NCBI RefSeq assembly: GCF_002270055.1
Contig: NZ_NIBG01000033.1
Location: 1 to 32,865 of the forward strand
Origin: Anaeromicrobium sediminis
GTDB taxonomy: Bacteria; Bacillota; Clostridia; Peptostreptococcales; Thermotaleaceae
Direction of reading: 5' to 3'
Length of the DNA stretch: 32,865 nucleotides
Notes under the pieces: model-generated
The model's database searches: none
The model's input: the letters and a program-made list of their open reading frames with translations, nothing else
Told to the model about the DNA's origin: nothing
Part shown: piece by piece, positions 17,334-25,248 of the stretch
How positions within the stretch are numbered: position 1 is the stretch's first letter
Layout: the number at the start of each line of letters is the position of its first letter
Program-made: the position numbers and the translations under genes

Positions 17334-17512
17334 TGGGATTTATTAAATCATATAGGATTTGAAGTTAACATTATTACAGATATTGATAAACTATTTAATG
17401 ATTTATTAAAAAAAATAAAAGTATATAATAACTATGGATTATCATCCGTAGGCTTATTGTTGACAGGCTACAAAATGTATATTATAATTATTAGAATGGA
17501 TGAATGATAATG
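17334..17512 (+). pseudogene. Open, start-less 59-codon frame of unknown origin
   Basis: A frame opens after TAG 17331-17333 and runs to TGA 17510-17512 with protein-like composition (for example GFEVNIITDIDKLFNDLL, then YNNYGLSSVGLLLTGYKMY). There is no ATG, GTG or TTG start with an RBS at its head. It overlaps the predicted promoter of the next gene. It may be the 3' end of a deleted gene. I do not recognise the family. Confidence 0.28.
17460..17488 (+). promoter_or_regulatory. Consensus sigma-A promoter of the GGDEF gene
   Basis: A perfect TTGACA (17460-17465), a 17-bp spacer and a perfect TATAAT (17483-17488). Transcription should start near 17495, which gives a leader of about 45 nt to ATG 17539 and leaves the ATG at 17500 without room for an RBS. 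Confidence 0.8.
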
Positions 17513-17538
17513 ATTTTCAATTGATTAAGGAGGCCTTT

Positions 17539-18630
17539 ATGCTAAGCTTTAATGACAATGAAACTCAACTAGTTGAAGAACTTTATCTATCTCTTCAGAT
17601 TTTTCTTCTTCTATTTTTACTGAATTTATCATTTCCTTTTTTTGCAGAAACAAACTTTCCTGCAATGAAAGGTTTTAGCGTTTTTTTTGGAATTTACTTA
17701 GGTTTTAAAGTAATAATTTTTTCAAAAAACATTTACTTAGGGGAAGAGAGAGAAGAAGAGCAACCTAGTAAACTATTGAGCGTGGTAGATGGCGTATTCG
17801 TTGGTGTATTAATCTATATACAAAAACAAAACAACATTAATCTTAATGACTTTTTCTATGTCTATGTAATTATTCAAAGTATTCGATATCATACGTCAAA
17901 AAGTATCCTATTTAGTTTAGTAGCTTCTGTGATGCATATAATTATAGTATTTAAAGGAGATAGCACAAATATTTTCAATATTGAAGTCATAATTAGCATT
18001 TCTCTATATTTTTTAGTAAACTTTGTGATTGGATTTGCACTGAGACAAATCAATATGCTACAGAATGAAAGACATTACTATTATAATGAACTAATCAAGA
18101 AAAATGGTGAACTTCAACTATTGGCTACAACGGATTATTTAACAAGTTTGAATAATCATCAATCTTTTTACTTTTATTTTGATTCTTTAAAAAAACATGC
18201 TGGAAAGATTCAATCACCCATGAGCCTCACATTAATTGATATTGATGATTTTAAAAAAATCAACGATACATATGGACATCTAGTGGGGGATGAAATATTA
18301 AAAGAGTTGGCAAGGGTACTTAAAAAAAATATTCGTAAATGTGATTTTGCAGCACGTTATGGTGGTGAAGAATTTGCTATTATCTTACCAAATACAGATC
18401 TAGATTCAGCCATACGGTTATCTGAACGTATGAGAACAGCAGTTGAAAATCATATTTTCAAAGTGGATGACATTAATATTAAAGTTACCATTAGTTTAGG
18501 TACTGATACACTTATTCCAGTTGATTTTCATAAAAACCACTATGACTTTATAAAAAAAGTGGATGAGTTGCTTTATGATGCAAAGGCTTCAGGTAAAAAT
18601 CGAGTTCAGCATCCTAGAGTAGCTGTATAA
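17539..18630 (+). CDS. Membrane diguanylate cyclase (GGDEF)
   Basis: A 363-aa protein. ATG 17539 is preferred over 17500 because AAGGAGG lies 6 bp upstream of it and the predicted transcript starts just before 17500. Residues about 15-185 hold five to six hydrophobic segments without a recognisable sensor family. The C-terminal GGDEF domain (about 205-360) has the active-site GGEEF at about 275-279 and the substrate-binding LIDIDDFKKINDTYGH. An RKCD motif exactly five residues before GGEEF matches the product-inhibition I-site (RxxD). It should therefore be an active, feedback-inhibited c-di-GMP synthase. It has a stand-alone promoter and only a weak AT hairpin downstream (about 18630-18650). 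It probably counterbalances the HD-GYP enzyme 4 kb away. Confidence 0.9.
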   Translation: MLSFNDNETQLVEELYLSLQIFLLLFLLNLSFPFFAETNFPAMKGFSVFFGIYLGFKVIIFSKNIYLGEEREEEQPSKLLSVVDGVFVGVLIYIQKQNNINLNDFFYVYVIIQSIRYHTSKSILFSLVASVMHIIIVFKGDSTNIFNIEVIISISLYFLVNFVIGFALRQINMLQNERHYYYNELIKKNGELQLLATTDYLTSLNNHQSFYFYFDSLKKHAGKIQSPMSLTLIDIDDFKKINDTYGHLVGDEILKELARVLKKNIRKCDFAARYGGEEFAIILPNTDLDSAIRLSERMRTAVENHIFKVDDINIKVTISLGTDTLIPVDFHKNHYDFIKKVDELLYDAKASGKNRVQHPRVAV

Positions 18631-18711
18631 CAATAAATAACTGTTATTGTTTGTCTTTATGCTGGAAATTTTAAGGATAATATAAAAAAATAAAAAAATA
18701 CATATAAACCA

Positions 18712-18740
18712 TTGACAAATATTCAAAAAACTGTTACAAT
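18712..18740 (+). promoter_or_regulatory. Sigma-A promoter of the T-box transcript
   Basis: TTGACA (18712-18717), a 17-bp spacer and TACAAT (18735-18740). The predicted start near 18747 lies just before the T-box stem I, so the whole leader is transcribed from here. Confidence 0.75.
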
Positions 18741-18754
18741 TTATAAAATTACAA

Positions 18755-19006
18755 ATATTTAAAGCGACGAAAGAGAGGAAACTTTCATAAAAGTATTACT
18801 AGAGAGTCGGGATGGTGGAAGCCGATAATACCAGAAAGTGGAGATCACTCTTGAGCTGTGCAGATGAAATTAGTAGTTTGCAACGGTTGACCTCGTTATT
18901 GGTCTAGGTTTGTTTGAACTGAATAAGAGGCACATTTGTGCAATCACGGTGGTACCGCGGGTTAATTCTCGTCCTTGAAGATATACTTCAAGGGCGTTTT
19001 TTTTTA
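18755..19006 (+). promoter_or_regulatory. T-box riboswitch leader, probably isoleucine-specific
   Basis: All the conserved landmarks are present in order. AGAGAG is at 18801, followed by the stem I apical sequences. The specifier-loop context GAGATCACTCTTGAG is at 18841-18855. The T-box core CGGTGGTACCGCGG is at 18947-18960. A terminator with an 11-bp stem (18970-18980 / 18986-18996) is followed by nine Ts. In the usual GARNNNA alignment the specifier is ATC (18844-18846), which reads isoleucine. The TGGT bulge would pair with the ACCA end of a tRNA with A73, as in tRNA-Ile. Uncharged tRNA should favour the antiterminator. The specifier call depends on the alignment register and is less certain than the T-box itself. 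Confidence 0.88.
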
Positions 19007-19039
19007 CTTATTAGGAAATTATAAATTTCAAAACCTATA

Positions 19040-19170
19040 GATAAGTAAAAAAACAAGGGGGTGTGGGGGAAGAATTCCCCTACCTCTTTGAAGGAAGGTG
19101 TTCAGATTGCGAGAGCAGACGCCTGCGGGAACCATAGGGTTCCATAACGAAGCATACGTAGTATGGCTTT
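19040..19170 (+). other. Less AT-rich cluster of small hairpins downstream of the T-box
   Basis: Several compact stem-loops lie in a row: GGGGAA/TTCCCC (about 19064-19078), GCAG/CTGC (19115-19126), GGAACC/GGTTCC with an ATAG loop (19128-19143) and AAGCATAC/GTATGGCTT (19050-type stem at 19150-19169). The stretch is richer in G and C than its surroundings. One frame is open from a TTG at 19107 behind AAGGAAGGTG for about 55 codons (starting REQTPAGTIGFHNEAYVVW), so coding is an alternative. No known RNA class is recognised. Confidence 0.35.
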
Positions 19171-19200
19171 ATTACAAAAATTTAAAAGGAGGAAGAAAAA

Positions 19201-19332
19201 ATGGAAGAAAAAAAGGTTGGAATGGAAGAAGAAAGAGTTCAGGTTACAGAGGAAAAACAAGTGGAAAAAACTTATGATCATAGTGTGAACTATTTTGGAG
19301 TAGGAAGATTTTTAGACGAATACCAATTTTAG
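19201..19332 (+). CDS. Small acidic protein of 43 aa under T-box control
   Basis: ATG 19201 lies 8 bp after AAAGGAGG, one of the strongest RBSs in the window. The product is rich in Glu and Lys in its first half and ends with an aromatic tail (YFGVGRFLDEYQF). It has no signal peptide, membrane segment or known domain. After its stop, an AGGAGG and an ATG at 19342 start an 11-codon frame that ends at 19377, directly at the terminator. It is the only plausible gene downstream of the T-box. It might be the start of a truncated gene or a genuine small protein. I do not recognise a family. Confidence 0.4.
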   Translation: MEEKKVGMEEERVQVTEEKQVEKTYDHSVNYFGVGRFLDEYQF

Positions 19333-19377
19333 GAGGCTTTCATGGAGGAAGACATAGACATTATAATTAAAGCTTAA

Positions 19378-19416
19378 AAGAATCTATTGTAGAAGACACA
19401 GTAGATTCTTTTTTAA
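19378..19416 (+). terminator. Intrinsic terminator of the T-box transcript
   Basis: A 13-bp stem, AAGAATCTATTGT with ACAGTAGATTCTT (19378-19390 / 19398-19410, one G-U pair), with a 7-nt loop and then TTTT. Confidence 0.8.
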
Positions 19417-19576
19417 TTTATAGAAAATGCAAGTGTTATATTGGGATTTGCAATATGAAAAGTTGAATTAGTCCTATTAAGGAATATAAATAGCTTTTGT
19501 AGGATTTTCTTAGTGTGCCTGTACTAAAGGGAAGATATTTTTAAATAAAAAAATACATTTTTCAACATTTAAGATA

Positions 19577-19585
19577 TGTTATAAT
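19577..19585 (+). promoter_or_regulatory. Extended -10 promoter candidate of the sensor operon
   Basis: TGTTATAAT contains the TGnTATAAT extended -10 motif. No good -35 lies 17 bp upstream, which extended -10 promoters tolerate. It precedes the kinase start codon by about 95 bp. Confidence 0.45.
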
Positions 19586-19678
19586 TAGATGATGAAAATT
19601 TAGAAGATTCAAAATAAAACATCAACTCATCTCATAAGCAATATTAAACGTGTAGAAAATATGAGGAGGGGATAAAAT

Positions 19679-21400
19679 ATGCTTTATATAAACAATTGAA
19701 ACATTAGCTTTCGAGGAAAGATAATCTTAATTATTGTTGTAATAACAGCAATCATTTCTATAATTACGTCAGTAATTTACTTTAACAGTACTTCCAAATC
19801 AATTGAAGAAAACTATAAAAACTCCATTTTACAAAATGTAAACAATCAATCTATAGCCTTTGATAAAATGATGAAAAAAGTATATTTTTCTTCAGTCTAT
19901 ATAAGCCATGATGAAGAATTAATTCAATTAATAAAAAAACAAATTAAAGGAGAAGACTATCTTCTTCATATAAGCATGTTGTTACACAAATTTCAACTTG
20001 AAAATGAATATGTAGATTCCATATATGTGTATATTCCTAAGATAAATAAAATAATAAAATCTCAAGAATATAAAGCTGTTAAGAATATTGTATCTAAGAA
20101 CGAATATGTGTGGATAGACCAAAGTAAAAAAGAGAGTATAATACCCATATCTATACAGGATAATATTGGATCTGTGAAAAAAAGGGTGTTCATGTACTCA
20201 AAGGCCATTTATGATTCAGAGACTAATGAATATATTGGTCAAGTTGCTATTAATATGGATGAAAGATTAGTTTATTACACTTGTTTAGATGTGATAAATC
20301 AATCCTTAAATTGTAAATCAGAGATTATTGACTATAATAATGTAATCGTATCTAGTGAAAATTTAAGCTATCTAGGAACAAAGTTTGAAGATGTATATAA
20401 AGATCAATATATTAAAGAAATTAGTCAATATACAATAGCTCCTTTTACTGGGTATAGTTTTGTAAGCATCTTAAATAGACAAGCACTCACTAAAGAGATT
20501 GCATCTGTTAGAAATATAATTATTATTACAGCCATAATAGGTATGACCATAGCTATTTTAATCGCCGTAGTTACAACAAATAAGATGTACTCTCGTGTTC
20601 AAAACTTAAAAAATGCCATGCACAACTTAAGTCGAGGGAATTTAAAAGAAAGGGTTGTACTTAAGGGAAAAGATGAGATTAGTGAACTTAGTAATGGATT
20701 TAATAAAATGGCATGCCAGATGGAAGAATTAATAGAGGAGCTAGTAAGTGAGCGTTTACTTAAAAAGGAAGCAGAGCTTGAAGCTTTACAATATCAAATA
20801 ACTCCTCATTTTTTATATAATACTTTAAATTCTATTAAGTGTTTAGCTTATATTAAAGAAGCTGATGAAATAGGAGATATATTAGAAGTATTTATTGAAT
20901 TACTTAGATCTAGTATAAGTAAAAATGGAGCATTTATTTCACTTAAGGATGAAATTCATTTAATTGAAAACTATGTACTATTACATAAATTTAGATTTCA
21001 AGGAGATATTGCCTTAGAATCCTTTATTGCTCCAGATGTAGAAAGATATTTTGTTCCAAGATTAATATTACAACCTTTAGTTGAAAATTCCATACTTCAT
21101 GGATTAGACTCTAAAATAAAAAATAACAAAATCACTATTAAAGCTAAAAAAGAAAAGGATAATCTTATTTTATCTATAGAGGATAATGGAAAGGGAATGA
21201 GTGAAGAGGAAAGAAAAAATCTCTTTAAGAGAAAAAACTTTAGAAAAGAGAAATTTAACAGTATTGGTATATCCAATATAAAAGATAGAATTGAGCTATA
21301 TTATTGCCAAAAGGGAAGTATAGAATATAAAAGTCACATAGGAAAAGGAGTAGAAGTTATTATTAAAATTCCGGCCATGGATAATATGGAAAATATGTAG
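19679..21400 (+). CDS. YesM/LytS-type sensor histidine kinase, with in-frame TGA at codon 7
   Basis: The full frame begins at ATG 19679 behind GAGGAGGGG and encodes 574 codons. Codon 7 is TGA (19697-19699, context NN-stop-NISFRGK), after which the frame stays open to 21400. Downstream are a membrane segment (about 14-34), an extracellular Cache-like region, a second segment (about 282-303), HAMP (about 304-355) and a His_kinase domain with phospho-acceptor His377 in TPHFLYNT. The ATPase domain follows (N box QPLVENSILHG near 464, DNGKGMS near 501). From the first clean ATG (19868) the product would be 510 aa and lack the first membrane anchor. The site fits a TGG-to-TGA change at a Trp. It is the first gene of the sensor operon. 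Orthology to LytS/YesM is clear. Whether it is functional is open. Confidence 0.85.
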
Positions 21401-21459
21401 AAAAATTTTAAAAATCCATAGATAAGATAAATTTAGACTTTTGGGGGAAGAGGTTAAAT

Positions 21460-22434
21460 ATGAAAAAAAGGATAAAGCTACTTTTATTATTTTGCATAAT
21501 TATATTAATAGGTGTTATATATAGTGGTTGGAAAAAAGATAGTGAATACAAAGAAAGTTATGATAGTAAGAAATATAAATATAAGATAGGAGTAGTTTTA
21601 AAATCTATGGATAGTGAATATACACTATCTTTAAAATCAGGGATTTTAGGTGCAGGAGAGGATTTTAAAACAAATTCAGTAATTGTTTACCCTAGATCGG
21701 AAATAGATGTAAAAGCTCAAAATATAATGATTAAAGACCTGTTAAATAGTGATATAGATGCTATTGTAATCTGTCCTTGTGATTCTACGAATTCAAAAGA
21801 TTATATGGATTTGGCTAAAAAAAGGGGAATACCAGTTTTTTCAATAGATACGGATATCTATGATGAAAATGAAATCTATATAGGATCAGATAATTTTCAT
21901 ATTGGAGAGTTAGCTGGTCAATATATGCATGAAAAAATAGGGAATGAGGGCAAAGTTGCCATATTATCAGGAACTCTTATTGCTTCACCCCACTATCAAC
22001 GAGCAGAAGGTTTTAAGGAGTATATTAAAAAGAATTCATCTCTAGAAGTAGTTTATGAAGATGAAGCTTATTGTAGTTTTTTAGAGGGAGTAAAAAAGAC
22101 TAAAGAAATATTTGATAAATATCCTCATATTAATGGAATCTTTTCAACTAATGCAACTATGGCCTTAGGAATTGTAGATAGAATGGAATTTATGAAGATT
22201 AAAAGAGAAATTCCAATTATAGGGGTGGACACACAAAGTGACAGTATTGGAAAAGTTTTAGATGGAAAAATAGCAGCAATGGTTTCACAAAATGGATATG
22301 ATATTGCCTATGAAACTATAAAAACAGTAGTTAGATATTTAGATGGAGAAGAGATTAATAAAAATATATATACTAAGAGTGAATTAATAACTAAAGAAAA
22401 TGCAAAGGAGTATTTAAAAATTATTGACAAATAG
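21460..22434 (+). CDS. Membrane-anchored periplasmic-binding-protein-like sensor component
   Basis: A 324-aa protein (ATG 21460, RBS TTGGGGGAAGAGG). One N-terminal hydrophobic anchor (about 6-24) without a lipobox is followed by a type I sugar-binding fold. The fold includes KIGVVLKSMDSEYTLSLKSG, IVICPCDSTNSKDY, PVFSIDTDIYDENEIYIGSDN, GIFSTNATMALG and PIIGVDTQSDSIGKVLDG. It sits between the kinase and the response regulator rather than with the transporter genes, as XylFII does in clostridial xylose sensing. It is therefore probably a ligand-binding partner of the kinase rather than a transport component. The ligand is inferred from the downstream iol genes to be a cyclitol. Confidence 0.85.
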   Translation: MKKRIKLLLLFCIIILIGVIYSGWKKDSEYKESYDSKKYKYKIGVVLKSMDSEYTLSLKSGILGAGEDFKTNSVIVYPRSEIDVKAQNIMIKDLLNSDIDAIVICPCDSTNSKDYMDLAKKRGIPVFSIDTDIYDENEIYIGSDNFHIGELAGQYMHEKIGNEGKVAILSGTLIASPHYQRAEGFKEYIKKNSSLEVVYEDEAYCSFLEGVKKTKEIFDKYPHINGIFSTNATMALGIVDRMEFMKIKREIPIIGVDTQSDSIGKVLDGKIAAMVSQNGYDIAYETIKTVVRYLDGEEINKNIYTKSELITKENAKEYLKIIDK

Positions 22435-22445
22435 AAGGGGGAAAT

Positions 22446-23999
22446 ATGATAAAGACATTAATGGTGGATGATGATTACTTAGTGAGGATGTTTTTAAAGA
22501 ACATAACAGATTGGGAAGAGGAGGGCTTTCATATAGTAGCCGATGTGGGAAATGGTGAAGAAGCCTTAGAAATAGTAGAGGAGTTTAATCCAGAGCTTAT
22601 CATAACAGATATTAGCATGCCTGTTATGAATGGTATTGAACTAATTAAGGAAATTAGAAAAAGAGAAAGACAATGTAAAATAATAGTCTTAAGTTGCCAT
22701 GATGATTTTGATCATGTGAGGGAAGCTTTAAAAAGTGGAGCTGATGACTATATTTTAAAAAATTCTTTTAATAAAAAAAATATCGGATGTATTCTAAAAG
22801 ATTTAAAAGAAAAGGTAAAAGAAAATAGAGAAGAAATAAAGAAAAAGAAAAATTTACAAAAGTTTGCTAACATAGGTAAGTACGAAGTGAAAAATGAATT
22901 TCTTTTAAATGTAATAAATAATAAGCATGACTATGTGAATATAAAAGAAAAAAGTCATCTATATAATATTGAATTATCTTTTCTTAAAAGTGCCGTCATT
23001 AGTATTCACCTTAGTAATAAATATAGCAGTATTAAAGAATGTGTAAATAAAATAGAAATTTATGAGAAGATAAAAGAAATTATTAACAATAGTATAGAAG
23101 AAAATATAAAATATGAATTTATAACAGTAAATGCTCAAGAATATGTAGTACTAATAGAGGGAAAGAACCTTAACAAACCCTTATGTGTTGGGAAAATAGG
23201 TCACAATATATTAGAATCTATAAAAAATAATTTAAAGGTAGTTCCTACAATTGCTATTAGTGATATATGTATAGGAAAAGAAAGTGCTTCTAATGCCTAT
23301 AGGCATACTAAGGAGGCCTTAAAGGCCTGTTTTTACTCTAAAGAGAATATTTTTTACTATAAATCTTCTAATAGATTGACAATCAATAAAAATATATCCT
23401 TTGATAGATTTTATAGTGAAATCAAAAGAAGGGCAATATTAGGTGATATAGATGGAATTATGGAAAAGTGTATTAAACAAATCTCTTTATTTGAAAGAGA
23501 AATATTACCTTCAGAACATGTTATTAAGTGGTTAAAAGAAGTAGATAAATTGTTAGAAGTTAAGAGGGAAGAAGAGGATTATGCACAGATTAAATCTATA
23601 AATGAAGTCTATGAAATAATTAATACTTATGAAAATCATGTAAAAAGATATCCATATATAAAGGCCCCTATTAAAAATGTTATAGTAGCACAAGCTCTTG
23701 ACTATGTAGTTAAAAATTATGTAAAGCCCATATCTTTAACCACTGTAGCAGATGAACTAAAAGTAAACAATACATATTTAAGTAGAGTTTTTAAACAGGA
23801 AACTGAGATTAACTTTACAGATTATTTAACCTTATGTAGAATTGATTATGCAAAATTGTTATTAAGGAGTACTAATGAAAAAATTAAGTATATTTCTTCT
23901 AAATGTGGATTTTATGAGTATAGATATTTTTGTAAGATCTTTAAAAAGTTAGTAGGAAAAAGTCCCCTGTCTTATAGAAATGAATTAATAGATGTATAA
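22446..23999 (+). CDS. YesN-type response regulator (REC + AraC DNA-binding domain)
   Basis: A 517-aa protein whose ATG follows the binding-protein stop by 11 bp (RBS AAGGGGG), so the genes are likely co-transcribed. The receiver domain (1-120) has the acidic pair Asp8/Asp9 and phospho-acceptor Asp55 in ITDISMPVMNG. The middle 250 residues are a linker region of the type seen in YesN proteins. The C-terminal AraC domain (about 415-515) has two helix-turn-helix units, LTTVADELKVNNTYLSRVFK and IKYISSKCGFYEYRYFCKIF. It should bind DNA directly upstream of the transporter genes when phosphorylated by the neighbouring kinase. Confidence 0.92.
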   Translation: MIKTLMVDDDYLVRMFLKNITDWEEEGFHIVADVGNGEEALEIVEEFNPELIITDISMPVMNGIELIKEIRKRERQCKIIVLSCHDDFDHVREALKSGADDYILKNSFNKKNIGCILKDLKEKVKENREEIKKKKNLQKFANIGKYEVKNEFLLNVINNKHDYVNIKEKSHLYNIELSFLKSAVISIHLSNKYSSIKECVNKIEIYEKIKEIINNSIEENIKYEFITVNAQEYVVLIEGKNLNKPLCVGKIGHNILESIKNNLKVVPTIAISDICIGKESASNAYRHTKEALKACFYSKENIFYYKSSNRLTINKNISFDRFYSEIKRRAILGDIDGIMEKCIKQISLFEREILPSEHVIKWLKEVDKLLEVKREEEDYAQIKSINEVYEIINTYENHVKRYPYIKAPIKNVIVAQALDYVVKNYVKPISLTTVADELKVNNTYLSRVFKQETEINFTDYLTLCRIDYAKLLLRSTNEKIKYISSKCGFYEYRYFCKIFKKLVGKSPLSYRNELIDV

Positions 24000-24132
24000 A
24001 ATATTATACATTTTTTGTGAAATAGTATAAAAAATATACCATAGTCAAAATAGTAGACTATTGTTAAAAAAATATCTGAAAATTCTAAAAATAACTAAAA
24101 ATAGGGTAAAATTTTTTATACCCCATGTTGAA

Positions 24133-24158
24133 AATGTGTATCTATTCTGATACACATT
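24133..24158. promoter_or_regulatory. Perfect inverted repeat upstream of the ABC transporter operon
   Basis: AATGTGTATC (24133-24142) and GATACACATT (24149-24158) are perfect 10-bp arms with a 6-bp spacer, in the 227-bp gap between the regulator and the binding-protein gene. The tail is only moderately U-rich. It may be an operator or a weak terminator. AraC-type activators more often use direct repeats. Confidence 0.4.
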
Positions 24159-24226
24159 ATTTATTTACAATAAAAGTATGAGAGGTTGGCCTAAAGGTCC
24201 ATTTAATAATTAAAGGGGGAAAAAAT

Positions 24227-25204
24227 ATGAAAAAAACAATGGCACTATTATTAGTGTTAGTTCTTACTTTATCTTTATTGGCGGCATGTGCTCCGAAAAA
24301 AGAAGAAGCTAGCAATGAAAGTGGCCAAGAGCCAAAAGTAGAAACAATCAAAATTGGAGTTACAATGTCATCTAGAGACCAATTCTTATCTACCTTAGAG
24401 ACAGCTATTAAAGATTCAGCTAGTTCAAAAGAAAATGTTGAGATTATTGCCTTTGATTCGGAAAACGATATCCAAAAGCAAATATCTCATGTTGGAAGTT
24501 TCGTATCATCTGGATGTAGTGCAATAATAGTAAACTTAGTTAATACAGATACAACACAAGAAATACTTAATGCAGCAGGTGATATTCCAGTTGTATTCGT
24601 AAATAGAATGCCAAGTGAGGAGATTTTAAAATCAGTTGACAAGGCATCTTACGTAGGGTCTGATGAGCATGAAGCTGGTAAATTACAAGCTGAATTCTTA
24701 TCAACTTATTTTAAAGATAAAGAAGCAAAAGAACTTGATTATGTATTATTTATGGGGATTTTAGGGCTACAAAATACAAACGCTCGTACTGATTCTGTAA
24801 AGATGGGATTAGAGGAAAAGGGATTTGTGCTAAATAAGCAATTCGAAGATACAGCTGAATATGACCGTGCAATGGCCATGTCTAAGATGCAACAATTTAT
24901 TGGAACTGGAAAGAAATTTGATGTGGTTATAGCTAACAATGATGAAATGGCTCTAGGAGCTATTGAAGCTATGAAAGGTGCAAACATAACAGATATTCCA
25001 GTTGTAGGAATCGATGCTACGGCTAATGCAATAGTAGCAATTGAAAGTGGAGAAATGGCATGTTCCATATTCCAAGATGCTAAGGGACAAGGAGCAGGAG
25101 CCTTTGAATTTGCTTACACTTATGCTACAGGTGAAAAGGCAGAGAAATATGGTTGGGTACCTTTTAAAATTGTATCAAAGGAAAACGTTGCAGAATATAA
25201 ATAA
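24227..25204 (+). CDS. Sugar/cyclitol ABC transporter substrate-binding lipoprotein
   Basis: A 325-aa protein from ATG 24227 (RBS AAAGGGGGA). The signal peptide ends in a lipobox, LLAAC, with lipidated Cys21, then a Ser/Glu-rich linker. The type I binding fold contains KIGVTMSSRDQFLSTLE, SGCSAIIVNLVNT, PVVFVNRMPS, VVIANNDEMALGAIEAMKG and PVVGIDATANAIVAIESG, all typical of the RbsB/MglB family (MglB-like in the VFVNRMPS region). It is the first gene of the transporter operon and is followed closely by the ATPase and permease genes. IolI and IolG downstream suggest an inositol isomer as substrate. Binding specificity cannot be read from the sequence. Confidence 0.9.
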   Translation: MKKTMALLLVLVLTLSLLAACAPKKEEASNESGQEPKVETIKIGVTMSSRDQFLSTLETAIKDSASSKENVEIIAFDSENDIQKQISHVGSFVSSGCSAIIVNLVNTDTTQEILNAAGDIPVVFVNRMPSEEILKSVDKASYVGSDEHEAGKLQAEFLSTYFKDKEAKELDYVLFMGILGLQNTNARTDSVKMGLEEKGFVLNKQFEDTAEYDRAMAMSKMQQFIGTGKKFDVVIANNDEMALGAIEAMKGANITDIPVVGIDATANAIVAIESGEMACSIFQDAKGQGAGAFEFAYTYATGEKAEKYGWVPFKIVSKENVAEYK

Positions 25205-25248
25205 TCGGTTTTTATACTTTTTTTTATCCTTAAGGTCAGGAGTGGTTT

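Noticed and set aside
19697-19699. TGA at codon 7 read as selenocysteine or as Trp by a recoded genome
   Set aside because: No SECIS-like hairpin is evident right after it, the position is not catalytic, and other genes in the window use TGA as a normal stop (17539-18630 region start, COG3580 upstream frames).
24739-25068. A 109-codon minus-strand frame inside the binding-protein gene
   Set aside because: Overlaps a well-supported lipoprotein gene and has no start signal.
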